The translations under genes were made by a program, and so were the position numbers. This document shows positions 28,583 through 36,735 of a stretch of DNA of 64,000 bases, one piece after another. Position 1 is the stretch's first letter. Each line of letters opens with the position of its first letter. The stretch lies in NCBI GenBank assembly GCA_934182615.1, contig CAKPRO010000008.1, positions 1 to 64,000 of the forward strand, read 5' to 3'. The notes under the pieces are model-generated. The model did not search any database and was not told the DNA's origin. It saw nothing but the letters and a program-made list of their open reading frames with translations. The DNA comes from an uncultured Bacilli bacterium. Its GTDB lineage: Bacteria; Bacillota_I; Bacilli_A; RF39; UBA660.

Positions 28583-28618
28583 TAATTTATAAAATAAAGA
28601 TTTGAGAGGAGGACCCTT

Positions 28619-28699
28619 ATGAAGAAGAAAGAATTAGCAAAAGTTAACCATTTGTTAACTAGTACTTTTGTACGTGTTGGGGGGGGGTCAAAAATCTAA
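28619..28699 (+). CDS. Poly-G leader peptide ORF (26 aa), copy 1
   Basis: Strong AGGAGG site 6 nt before the ATG. The peptide reads MKKKELAKVNHLLTSTFVRV then GGGSKI. The Gly codons are a run of nine Gs at 28679-28687, striking in this AT-rich DNA. As sequenced, the ORF stops at TAA 28697-28699, about 30 nt before the terminator stem. With ten Gs it would stop at 28702-28704; with eight (or eleven) it would run through the terminator and stop at TAG 28770-28772. The second copy at 49863 has the same frame logic. Confidence 0.7.
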   Translation: MKKKELAKVNHLLTSTFVRVGGGSKI

Positions 28700-28727
28700 T
28701 CTAAATATAACAAATAATAATATAAAT

Positions 28728-28779
28728 AAAGACTATGAAATAACTAATAGAAATATTAGTGATTTTTCATAGCCTTTTT
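28728..28779 (+). terminator. Attenuator between poly-G leader and BspA-like gene 2
   Basis: Outer arms AAAG.CTATGAAA / TTTCATAG.CTTT and inner arms ACTAATA / TATTAGT around GAAA, followed by five Ts. It ends 4 bp before the ribosome binding site of the surface-protein gene. Confidence 0.8.
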
Positions 28780-28796
28780 GTATGGAGGTATACATT

Positions 28797-30311
28797 ATGA
28801 GAAAAAAGAAGAAATTTATATTAATATTAGTAATGGTATTAGTTTTAATGAGTTATTTATATCAAAGTTATGCTTTATCTAGCATTATTACTGATAGTAA
28901 TGATACATATGTTGTTAATGTTAATAATAATTCTAGTATTGAGGTTCCTGCGAATGGATTTAAGACTATATATTATAAAGTTTTAAATACTAATAAAGGG
29001 ACAGTTAAATATGGTATTGGATATTCTGGTACTAGTGTTAAGGTTAAGGTGTATAACGATTCTCAAGATGAAGAGACAGGCCTTATAGAGTATGGTAAAA
29101 GTAAATTTGTAAAATTAAAACTTATTAATAATAATGCTACTAGTAGTACTATTAAGTTAAGTACAATACTAGGTTATGAGAATGGTGGAAATTTAATAGT
29201 GCCTAGTGGTTATACTTTAGTTACTGAAAAAATAAATGAAAATAATGTTATGAAGTCTTCTGAAGATGCAACTTCTGCTAGCACGGCTTTTTTAAGAAGT
29301 TCATTAGTTAGAAGTAGTATTAATAGTATTACTTTTACTAATGATAACATTGTTTCTACTGATGTTGTAGGTAGTATGGATATATCACAAAATAGTGATG
29401 GTGGTGTAATGATGTGGTGGTATAATTCTTCTACAAGTGGAAAATATGATGTATATATAGGTAGTGAAAGTGGTAAGGTTGTTATTAAAGATTGTTATAA
29501 ATTGTTTTCTTGGCTTACTAGTTTGACTTCTCTTGATTTAACATATCTTGATACTTCTAGTGTTACTAATATGAGTTATATGTTTTTTAATACTAGTTCA
29601 ATTAATGAGTTAAATTTATCGGGTATTGATACTAGTAAGGTTACTAATATGAAAGCTATGTTTTCGGGATGTATAGCTTTAACTAAACTTAATGTTAGTA
29701 GTTTTAATACTGTGAATGTTACATCAATGGTTGATATGTTTGCTAATTGTCAAAATATTACAGAGATTGATCTTTCTAATTTTAAAACTCCTAATGTTAC
29801 TGATATAAGTGGAATGTTTTATCAGAATTATCTTTTAGAAAATATTGATATAAGTAATTTTGATACTAGTAGAGTTACTAATATGAGTAATTTATTTTGT
29901 AGTTGTAAGAAATTAACTTCTTTAAATTTAAGTAATTTTAACACTAGTAATGTTACTAACTTTTATTATATGTTTAATGAGTGTAATGCTCTTACTAGTG
30001 TTTATTTAAATAGTTTTGATACTAGTTCTGCGACTAATATGGTTGGTATGTTTAGAAAGTGTAGTGCTTTAAGGAAAATAGATTTAAGTAGTTTTGATAC
30101 AAGTAAAGTAACAAGCTCTTACTATATGTTTTTGAATTGTACGGCTGCTACTGAAATTGATATTAGAAAGGCTGACTTTTCTAGTGTAACTAATTATAAT
30201 CTTATGTTTTCTGGTGTTCCTAATGGTACTAAGATATACGTTAAAAATGATACTGTTAAATCTTGGATTACTAGTAAATTTTCTAATTTGACAGGAGTTA
30301 CTACTGTTTAA
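28797..30311 (+). CDS. BspA-like LRR (DUF285) surface protein 2
   Basis: 504 residues from the ATG at 28797, chosen because GGAGG lies 8 nt upstream; the ATG at 28782 is within that site. N-terminal anchor FILILVMVLVLMSYLYQSYA, a beta module (residues ~30-150), then about nine DUF285 repeats (LNLSNFNTSNVTNFYYMF type) from ~190 to ~470, ending KNDTVKSWITSKF. No sortase motif. Expression is likely controlled by the poly-G leader and attenuator upstream. Followed by a gene remnant, a terminator and hairpin element C. Confidence 0.9.
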   Translation: MRKKKKFILILVMVLVLMSYLYQSYALSSIITDSNDTYVVNVNNNSSIEVPANGFKTIYYKVLNTNKGTVKYGIGYSGTSVKVKVYNDSQDEETGLIEYGKSKFVKLKLINNNATSSTIKLSTILGYENGGNLIVPSGYTLVTEKINENNVMKSSEDATSASTAFLRSSLVRSSINSITFTNDNIVSTDVVGSMDISQNSDGGVMMWWYNSSTSGKYDVYIGSESGKVVIKDCYKLFSWLTSLTSLDLTYLDTSSVTNMSYMFFNTSSINELNLSGIDTSKVTNMKAMFSGCIALTKLNVSSFNTVNVTSMVDMFANCQNITEIDLSNFKTPNVTDISGMFYQNYLLENIDISNFDTSRVTNMSNLFCSCKKLTSLNLSNFNTSNVTNFYYMFNECNALTSVYLNSFDTSSATNMVGMFRKCSALRKIDLSSFDTSKVTSSYYMFLNCTAATEIDIRKADFSSVTNYNLMFSGVPNGTKIYVKNDTVKSWITSKFSNLTGVTTV

Positions 30312-30319
30312 TATAATAA

Positions 30320-30430
30320 TTTGATACTAGATTTAATATATTTAAAGTTATTAGCAATGAAGAATTTAATGGTTATTATGATAAAGTTAAATATTTTAAA
30401 CAATTAGCTATGTCTTTAAATACTAATTAG
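30320..30430 (+). pseudogene. C-terminal gene remnant (36 aa)
   Basis: An open frame without start reads FDTRFNIFKVISNEEFNGYY and ends SLNTN. It has no ribosome binding site. It looks like the end of a lost gene left between the BspA-like gene and its terminator. Confidence 0.35.
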
Positions 30431-30459
30431 GAAGATACTAGTTATCTTTCTTTTTATTT
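30431..30459 (+). terminator. Intrinsic terminator
   Basis: AAGATA / TATCTT stem and TTTCTTTTTATTT, nearly identical to the terminator at 1494. Confidence 0.7.
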
Positions 30460-30478
30460 GGAGTTATCTTAGTTAGAA

Positions 30479-30570
30479 AGTACTTCACTGTGAATATGAT
30501 ATCTTAATGTTATTCATTACTAGACTTTAGGCTAGGAATGACATTCTAAGATGTAAAGCTTAGAATGAAT
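30479..30570 (+). repeat. Tandem-hairpin noncoding element, family 1, copy C
   Basis: CTTCACTGTGAATATGATATC is followed by hairpin 1, CATTACTAG (30515-30523) / CTAGGAATG (30532-30540), and hairpin 2, CATTCTAAG (30542-30550) / CTTAGAATG (30559-30567). Hairpin 2 has an entirely different stem from copies A, B and D, yet pairs perfectly. Confidence 0.7.
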
Positions 30571-30584
30571 ATAATAGTAAATAG

Positions 30585-30613
30585 TTTACAAAAGATAGTA
30601 ATATTGATATAAT
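30585..30613 (+). promoter_or_regulatory. glmS promoter
   Basis: TTTACA (30585-30590), 17-bp spacer, TATAAT (30608-30613), upstream of the ribozyme. Confidence 0.75.
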
Positions 30614-30647
30614 ATAGTAAAGTTTATAGATGTAGAAGGAGGTAAAT

Positions 30648-30795
30648 TATAAACTAGCGCCTGAACCATATATGGTTGACGAGGAGAGTAATTATCGAAT
30701 ATTCGGCGGATGTTACTCTGGGTTATATACTCATTAGATTATTATAAAAAACAAAATTAATATTGTAACAAGATAATAATCATATATAAGAAAGA
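30648..30795 (+). ncRNA. glmS ribozyme/riboswitch
   Basis: The core AGCGCCTGAACC, GGTTGACGAGGAG, TATCGAATATTCGGCGGATG and CTCTGGGTT matches the glmS ribozyme, with P3/P4-type pairing GATTATTAT/ATAATAATC at the 3' side. Cleavage is expected between A30656 and G30657. Glucosamine-6-phosphate binding triggers self-cleavage and RNase J decay of the glmS mRNA. It sits directly before glmS. Confidence 0.95.
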
Positions 30796-30803
30796 GGTAA
30801 ATT

Positions 30804-32570
30804 ATGTGTGGCATAGTAGGTTATGCAGGAAAAACAAATGTAATTAAAAATATAATGACTGGTTTAAAGTCACTTGAATATAGGGGTTATGATTCTTCTG
30901 GTATTGCTTATATAAAGAATAATCAAATTAATATATATAAGAAAGAAGGACCTATTAAAAATCTAGATAAGATATTAAATTATAATGATGTAGCTAGTAT
31001 AGGTATATCACATACAAGATGGGCTACTCATGGAGGAGCTAATGATACTAATGCTCATCCACATAGACAGGGTAAAATTACTTTGGTTCATAATGGTATA
31101 ATAGAAAATTATGATGTGTTAAAGAAAGAATTAGAGAAAAAGGGGTATGTATTTAAATCTAGTACTGATACAGAGATTGCTGCGGGTGTTATTGATGATT
31201 TATATAATGAGACTGGTGATATGATTAGTACTTTAAGTAAAATAACGGATATATTGAAGGGTAGTTATGCTTTTAATATTATTAATGATGATACTCCTGA
31301 TAAAATATATGGCATTAGAAAAGATGTTCCACTTATTGTAGGGATATCTGATGATGGTAATATGTTTGCTAGTGATATACCCGCTATCTTACATGTAACT
31401 AATAAATATGTTGTTCTTGATAATTATGATATAGTTGTTCTTGATCAAGATATGGTTAAATATTATGATAGAAGTGGTAAAGAGATTAAAAAAGATGTTA
31501 AAGAATATCTTGGAAATGTAGATACTATTAGTAAAAATGGTTATGATCATTTTATGTTAAAAGAGATTAACGAGGAAGCTGAAGTAGTAAAGAATATACT
31601 TAATTTATATACTACGGATGGTAAAGTTAATGATATTTTTGATATTAAGAAATATAAGAATATTGATATTGTAGCTTGTGGTTCTGCTTCTTTTGCTGGT
31701 CAAGTTGGTAAGTATTATATTGAAAAGTATGCTAATATTAAGACTGATGTATATTATGCATCGGAATATAGATATCAAAAGAATTTCTTTAATAAAGATA
31801 CTTTAGTAATACTAATATCACAATCGGGAGAGACTGCTGATACTTTGGCAGCTTTAAAACTAGCTAAAGAAAATGGTATTGATACACTAGCTATTGTTAA
31901 TAGAAGAGATTCTTCAATAGCTAGAGAAGCTGGTAGTGTTATATATACTGAGGCTGGTATAGAGGTAGCAGTAGCTACTACTAAGGCTTATTTGGCTCAA
32001 ATATTAGTACTTCTTTTATTAGCAGTACATAGTAATGAAATAGAAGCAAAAGTAATTGCTGATTTGAAATTATTACCTAATTTAATTACGAAGTATATTA
32101 ATGAATATGATTATAGTATTATTGCTAATGTACTTAAAGATAAAGAACACGTTTTCTATTTAGGTAGAGGTATTGATTATTATCTTAGTATGGAAGGTAG
32201 TTTGAAATTGAAAGAGATTTCTTATATTCATAGTGAGGCTTTTCAAGCAGGTGAACTTAAACATGGTAGTATATCTTTAATTGATAAAGATTTTGGTGTA
32301 GTAGCGGTTGTTACGGATAAGGATATTTGTGATAAGACAATTAGTAATTTGAAAGAAGTAGCCGCTAGAGGGGCTAAAATTATTACTATTACTAATATTA
32401 ATGACGAGGAATTTTCGGATTATAAGATTGTTATTGATGATTATGATGAGATTTTGAATCCTTTACTTACGATTATTCCTATGCAAATGCTTGCTTATAA
32501 TGTTGCTAAATTAAGAGGTTGTGATATTGATAAGCCTAGAAATCTTGCTAAGTCTGTTACTGTTGAATAA
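30804..32570 (+). CDS. glmS: Glutamine-fructose-6-phosphate aminotransferase (isomerizing)
   Basis: 588 residues. The N-terminal glutaminase domain begins MCGIVGYAG with catalytic Cys2, then SLEYRGYDSSGIA and HTRWATHG. Two SIS domains follow (CGSASFAGQVGKYY, SQSGETADTLAAL, AGELKHGSISL) and the C-terminal DKPRNLAKSVTVE is canonical. It makes glucosamine-6-phosphate, the first step to UDP-GlcNAc. Its mRNA carries the glmS ribozyme. Confidence 0.98.
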   Translation: MCGIVGYAGKTNVIKNIMTGLKSLEYRGYDSSGIAYIKNNQINIYKKEGPIKNLDKILNYNDVASIGISHTRWATHGGANDTNAHPHRQGKITLVHNGIIENYDVLKKELEKKGYVFKSSTDTEIAAGVIDDLYNETGDMISTLSKITDILKGSYAFNIINDDTPDKIYGIRKDVPLIVGISDDGNMFASDIPAILHVTNKYVVLDNYDIVVLDQDMVKYYDRSGKEIKKDVKEYLGNVDTISKNGYDHFMLKEINEEAEVVKNILNLYTTDGKVNDIFDIKKYKNIDIVACGSASFAGQVGKYYIEKYANIKTDVYYASEYRYQKNFFNKDTLVILISQSGETADTLAALKLAKENGIDTLAIVNRRDSSIAREAGSVIYTEAGIEVAVATTKAYLAQILVLLLLAVHSNEIEAKVIADLKLLPNLITKYINEYDYSIIANVLKDKEHVFYLGRGIDYYLSMEGSLKLKEISYIHSEAFQAGELKHGSISLIDKDFGVVAVVTDKDICDKTISNLKEVAARGAKIITITNINDEEFSDYKIVIDDYDEILNPLLTIIPMQMLAYNVAKLRGCDIDKPRNLAKSVTVE

Positions 32571-32572
32571 TT

Positions 32573-32604
32573 TAATAGAGAGATTGATTAATCTCTCTAT
32601 TTTA
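32573..32604 (+). terminator. glmS terminator
   Basis: AATAGAGAGATT / AATCTCTCTATT palindromic stem followed by TTT. Confidence 0.85.
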
Positions 32605-32648
32605 GTATTAAATAATAATATATATCATATATTTTAATGGGTGATATC

Positions 32649-33611
32649 ATGTTAAAAAGAATGTCTATAAAGAAGATTATAGTATCTAGTACCGCTATTT
32701 TATTGTTACTTATTATTTATTTGATACCGGATAATAGAAAAGATATTGAACTTAAAAATGATAATATTGAATATACTTATAATAATGTTGTTAGTACGAT
32801 ATATTTAGTTGATAGTAATGATTATGTTGCTAGAACTTCTATTCCTACTTGTAAATGTGATGGTACTACCTTGGCTAGTGATTTGATCGATGGTTTGATT
32901 GTTGGTGGTACTAAGAATAATATAATTCCTAATGGTTTTAGAAGTATAATTCCTCCTGATGCTACGGTTAAGAGTATTGAACTTAGTGATAAGATATTAA
33001 CAATTGATTTTTCTAAAGAATTACTTGAAGTTAATGAAAATGATGAAGAAAAAATGATTGAAGCAATTATTTATACTTTGACTAGTATTAATGGTATTGA
33101 TAAAGTTATTATTAAGGTTGAAGGAGAAGTATTAACTAATTTACCACATAGTAAGATAAATATTCTAACAGTACTGGATAGAAGTTATGGTATAAATAAG
33201 AGTTATGATTTATCTAGTTTAAATAATATATTTTCTTATACTACTTATTATACTAGTACTTATAATGATCATAAATATTATGTTCCTGTTACTAAGTATA
33301 TTAATAGTGAAGAAAAAGATGTAGTTAAAGTTATTATTAAAGAGTTAGGTAGTAGTCCAATATATCAGACTAACTTAATGAGTTATTTGAATGCTAATGC
33401 TGTTCTTGATAGTTATGAAATATTAGATAATAATTTGAAGTTAAATTTTAATGAATCTTTACTTAATGATTTGGATAAAAAGAATATTTTAGAAGAAGTA
33501 ATTTATACAATTAGTTTATCTATGGATAATATTTATAGTGATTTGAAATCGGTATCTTTTTTGGTTAATAATGAAGAAGTATATACTATGAATATTAATG
33601 ATATTAAATAA
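32649..33611 (+). CDS. GerM-like (GerMN domain) membrane-anchored protein
   Basis: 320 residues from the ATG at 32649 (GGGTGAT upstream). An N-terminal membrane segment (IIVSSTAILLLLIIYLIP) precedes two GerMN-type domains: the first around IIPPDATVKSIELSDKILTIDFS, the second around YLNANAVLDSYEILDNNLKLNF. GerMN domains occur in the Bacillus sporulation/germination protein GerM and other envelope lipoproteins. It has its own terminator. Role in sporulation is inference. Confidence 0.75.
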   Translation: MLKRMSIKKIIVSSTAILLLLIIYLIPDNRKDIELKNDNIEYTYNNVVSTIYLVDSNDYVARTSIPTCKCDGTTLASDLIDGLIVGGTKNNIIPNGFRSIIPPDATVKSIELSDKILTIDFSKELLEVNENDEEKMIEAIIYTLTSINGIDKVIIKVEGEVLTNLPHSKINILTVLDRSYGINKSYDLSSLNNIFSYTTYYTSTYNDHKYYVPVTKYINSEEKDVVKVIIKELGSSPIYQTNLMSYLNANAVLDSYEILDNNLKLNFNESLLNDLDKKNILEEVIYTISLSMDNIYSDLKSVSFLVNNEEVYTMNINDIK

Positions 33612-33612
33612 T

Positions 33613-33645
33613 GCTTAATTTCTTTTGGGAAATTAGGCTTTTTTG
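33613..33645 (+). terminator. Intrinsic terminator
   Basis: GC.TAATTTC / GGAAATTA.GC arms with a six-T run. Confidence 0.8.
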
Positions 33646-33701
33646 TTTGACTATTAACTAGACAAATGATATACTTTATATAGAGAATATGAGGTGAGAG
33701 A

Positions 33702-34343
33702 GTGGATAATAAGAAGGTAAAAACGTATGGATTAGTACTGGGAATAGTATTATTTGTTTTATTGGTTGCTGGTTTTACTTATGCTGCTTTGACATGGAGA
33801 AGTAATAATATATCGATTAATGGTAGTACTGAGTGTTTAGATATTGATTATACAAAGACTAATGATATTTCGGGAGATGAGTTACTTTTACTTGATAAGA
33901 ATAAAATAATAAGTAATAATAAGATTACTATTACTAAGGGAATGGTATTATCAGGAGTGACCGCTAAAATAAAGAGTACTTGTACAATAGAGGGTTATTT
34001 AACATTGAATTTAAAAGTAACTAGTGTAAATAGTGCTTTTACTTCTTCTGGTAATAGTACAGGAGCGCTTAATTATGTTTTAGTTAGTTATGATCCAGCA
34101 ACATATTCAACAATAGATGTTACTACTTTAAATGGAGTATCTTTTGATATAATTAGTACCGGTACAATAACAAGTACTAGTACAATTAAATTAAAAGATG
34201 AACAATTATCTAAAGATAGTACTACGGCTTATATGGTTATATTTTATATTGATGGTGATTTGGCACAGAATGATGCCGCTAACGCGACTAGTAACTTTAA
34301 AGGAACACTTGAAGCTTCAATAACACAAGGGGCTTTAAAATAG
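33702..34343 (+). CDS. Membrane-anchored beta-module surface protein (SipW-type signal)
   Basis: 213 residues with a GTG start preceded by GAGGTGAG. The N-terminal segment ends LLVAGFTYAALTW, resembling SipW-dependent signal peptides of TasA/CalY proteins, and the rest is a Thr/Ser-rich beta module with one Cys pair (Cys43, Cys99 by count). It is 17 bp from the next gene of similar design. Probably secreted or anchored fibre or surface component; no sipW-like peptidase is in the window. Confidence 0.65.
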   Translation: MDNKKVKTYGLVLGIVLFVLLVAGFTYAALTWRSNNISINGSTECLDIDYTKTNDISGDELLLLDKNKIISNNKITITKGMVLSGVTAKIKSTCTIEGYLTLNLKVTSVNSAFTSSGNSTGALNYVLVSYDPATYSTIDVTTLNGVSFDIISTGTITSTSTIKLKDEQLSKDSTTAYMVIFYIDGDLAQNDAANATSNFKGTLEASITQGALK

Positions 34344-34360
34344 AATGGAGGAAATAATAC

Positions 34361-34936
34361 ATGGATAATAAGAAATTTATATTAGGAGTAGTAGCATTAT
34401 TAATACTTATGATAGGAGGAACATATGCCTACTACAAATGGAGTAGTACAGAAAATATTAATATTAATGTAAAGATAGAAGGTGGTACGGTTACATTTGA
34501 TGGTGGTAGTAATATTACAGGAACAATAATACCGACTGCTAGTAAAGAAGAGGGTATTAAGAAAGATATTACAGTTAAAGCAGATACGGCTGGAGCTACA
34601 ATGAGTCTATTTATGGATTTAACTACAATGCCTAGTGAATTAAAAGACAAGTCATTTGAATATGAACTATATTATAATGATAGTACTTTAGTTAAGAAAG
34701 GTAATTTTGCAGCATATAATGCTAGTAGTAATGCTAGTGGTATAACATATGCTTCAAGTGGAGTTACTACTTTGACTTTATTTACTGGTAGAGATATTAG
34801 TACTACTGGTACTGATAAGTATACTTTATATTTATGGTTTAATGGTAAAGATTATACTAATCCAAATACTATGCAAAATAAAACATTATCATTTGATCTA
34901 TATGCTACTGGTGAGAATGCTGTATTAGCAGGATAA
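34361..34936 (+). CDS. Stand-alone surface module homologous to the BspA-like N-terminus
   Basis: 191 residues; signal segment ends LMIGGTYAYYKWSS. The segment SKEEGIKKDITV…LSFDLYATGENAV aligns with residues ~55-180 of the BspA-like protein at 50009 (SKEEGLIKEVEV…FRFNIYGEGTGAI). It therefore looks like the same beta module without LRRs. RBS GGAGG. It forms an operon with the gene at 33702. Confidence 0.75.
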   Translation: MDNKKFILGVVALLILMIGGTYAYYKWSSTENININVKIEGGTVTFDGGSNITGTIIPTASKEEGIKKDITVKADTAGATMSLFMDLTTMPSELKDKSFEYELYYNDSTLVKKGNFAAYNASSNASGITYASSGVTTLTLFTGRDISTTGTDKYTLYLWFNGKDYTNPNTMQNKTLSFDLYATGENAVLAG

Positions 34937-34975
34937 TAAAATATTATCTTGCTTTTTATATGAAGATAAAATTAG

Positions 34976-35013
34976 GTATAAAAAAATTCTTAAGCGTTAG
35001 GCTTAAGAATTAA
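34976..35013 (-). terminator. tRNA-Arg terminator
   Basis: On the minus strand, AATTCTTAAGC / GCTTAAGAATT-type arms are followed by TTTTTT. Confidence 0.8.
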
Positions 35014-35023
35014 TTATTATAAG

Positions 35024-35100
35024 TGGTGTCCTGGTGGAGATTCGAACTCCAGACCGATCGCTTAGAAGGCGATTGCTCTATCCAGCTGAGCTACCAAGAC
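35024..35100 (-). tRNA. tRNA-Arg (TCT)
   Basis: Minus-strand cloverleaf: acceptor GTCTTGG/CCAGGAC, D arm AGCTCAGCTGGATAGAGC, anticodon stem ATCGC/GCGAT with loop CTTCTAA, T arm GGAGTTCGAATCTCC, encoded CCA. AGA is the dominant Arg codon in this window, matching this anticodon. Confidence 0.93.
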
Positions 35101-35213
35101 ATCGGACAATATAAATTGTACAACAATAGTTAAAAAAAATCAACCCCTTTTTCGAAAAAAATTGCATTTTTTGTAAATTTTAGTTATAATTTATTTAGAG
35201 AGGTTAGAAATAT

Positions 35214-36677
35214 ATGAAAAAAATACTTAATTTATTATATTTTATATTATTAATATTATCTTATTATTTAACTAAGAATACAAATATGTTTTTATTAACA
35301 ATTAGTTTTAGTTTACTAATTATTTATAGTGGTATCTTTAGTACTATGAGTATTAAAAAGAGATTAGAATCTTTATATGATAAAAAATATTATTATTCTA
35401 TGAATAAGATATTTAAGGGAAGTATTTTATTAATTGGTATAATTGGACTTGTACTAGCCGCTATTAGTTATTTAATTGGTTTATTATTAAATATAAAGGG
35501 TATATTTATAGTAAGTATTAGTATGTGTTTATATTTGATAACAAAAGAAATTATTAATATAGAAGGAGAGTATTTAAGTGTAATTAAATATAAAAAATTA
35601 GGTAATAATTTAAATGATATATATAAATTTGTTAATACTATTCTTTTAATTATTGGAATTATTTTATTATATAAAGTATTTAATTTAGATAATTATATTA
35701 ATATTAGTATTTTATATTTGATTAGTGTTGTTACATTTATAGTATTTAATATTTTATTTTATATTTTTATTTTTAAAAAGAATAAGTATGTTAAGAAAAG
35801 GGAAGAAAATAAAATTAATTATATAAAAGAAGTTAAAAGAATATTAGCAACGAATCGAATGGCTACGACGGCAAGTATTATACAAGGATCATATATTTAT
35901 TTATCTATAGTTATATTATATTTTATATTAATTAATAAATATAATTATAGTTATGATACTGTTGGGATGTATATTACTAATATATATTTTTATGGGATTA
36001 GTGTTGTATATATTATTTATAAAATTATTGAAAATATTTATGAAGATAAGTTTAATGAAATTAAAAATAAAATTAATAATAAAGAAGAATGTAATATATA
36101 TAATTTTATAAATAAGATTGTTATGTCTACGATGACTACTACTATTATAATGATAATAGTAGCTAAACCTTTAAATAATTTATTATTTAATAATCAAGAT
36201 ATTAATATAGTTTTAAATGTTAGTTATTTGTTATTATTCTATGTATTATATATTACTACTACTAAGATAAGTATGATATGTAATAAAGAAAAGAATGTAT
36301 TTATAGTTTTGTTAGTAGGAGTATTAGTTACATTAATGACTAGTATACCTTTAATTGATGCTTCATATAGAATGGGTTATAATTTAGTTGGAGGTTCACT
36401 TATTTCAATAATTCTTGGATTTAGTGTAAGTACTATTATTTATATAATACTTATAAATAAAAAATTAAAATTATCTTTATTAGATAACTTTAATAATATA
36501 TTAAATATTATTTATGAAAGTATTATATATGCTTTATTCTTGGTATTATTTACTTTTATAGTAAAGGTAGATATAAATGGTATAATAAGAAGTATATTGG
36601 TGATTTTATTTTATATATTTATTAGTATTATGTTTTATATTGTTAAAGAAAAAATAATAGGTAAAAGAGTGCAATAA
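35214..36677 (+). CDS. Polytopic membrane protein, MurJ/Wzx-like flippase superfamily
   Basis: 487 residues with about 12-14 membrane segments and few polar residues outside short Lys-rich loops. The pattern fits the MOP-superfamily polysaccharide exporters (Wzx, MurJ or SpoVB types), but no diagnostic motif is clear. RBS GAGAGG. Its stop codon is within a terminator stem. It is not flanked by glycosyltransferases, so the lipid-linked substrate is open. Confidence 0.55.
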   Translation: MKKILNLLYFILLILSYYLTKNTNMFLLTISFSLLIIYSGIFSTMSIKKRLESLYDKKYYYSMNKIFKGSILLIGIIGLVLAAISYLIGLLLNIKGIFIVSISMCLYLITKEIINIEGEYLSVIKYKKLGNNLNDIYKFVNTILLIIGIILLYKVFNLDNYINISILYLISVVTFIVFNILFYIFIFKKNKYVKKREENKINYIKEVKRILATNRMATTASIIQGSYIYLSIVILYFILINKYNYSYDTVGMYITNIYFYGISVVYIIYKIIENIYEDKFNEIKNKINNKEECNIYNFINKIVMSTMTTTIIMIIVAKPLNNLLFNNQDINIVLNVSYLLLFYVLYITTTKISMICNKEKNVFIVLLVGVLVTLMTSIPLIDASYRMGYNLVGGSLISIILGFSVSTIIYIILINKKLKLSLLDNFNNILNIIYESIIYALFLVLFTFIVKVDINGIIRSILVILFYIFISIMFYIVKEKIIGKRVQ

Positions 36678-36691
36678 TATTGCACTTTTTT
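36664..36691 (+). terminator. Intrinsic terminator
   Basis: AGTGCAAT / ATTGCACT stem overlapping the stop codon, then six Ts. Confidence 0.85.
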
Positions 36692-36735
36692 ATTAATTAT
36701 GGTATCATTATTTTAGTATGATAGTGGGAATAGAT

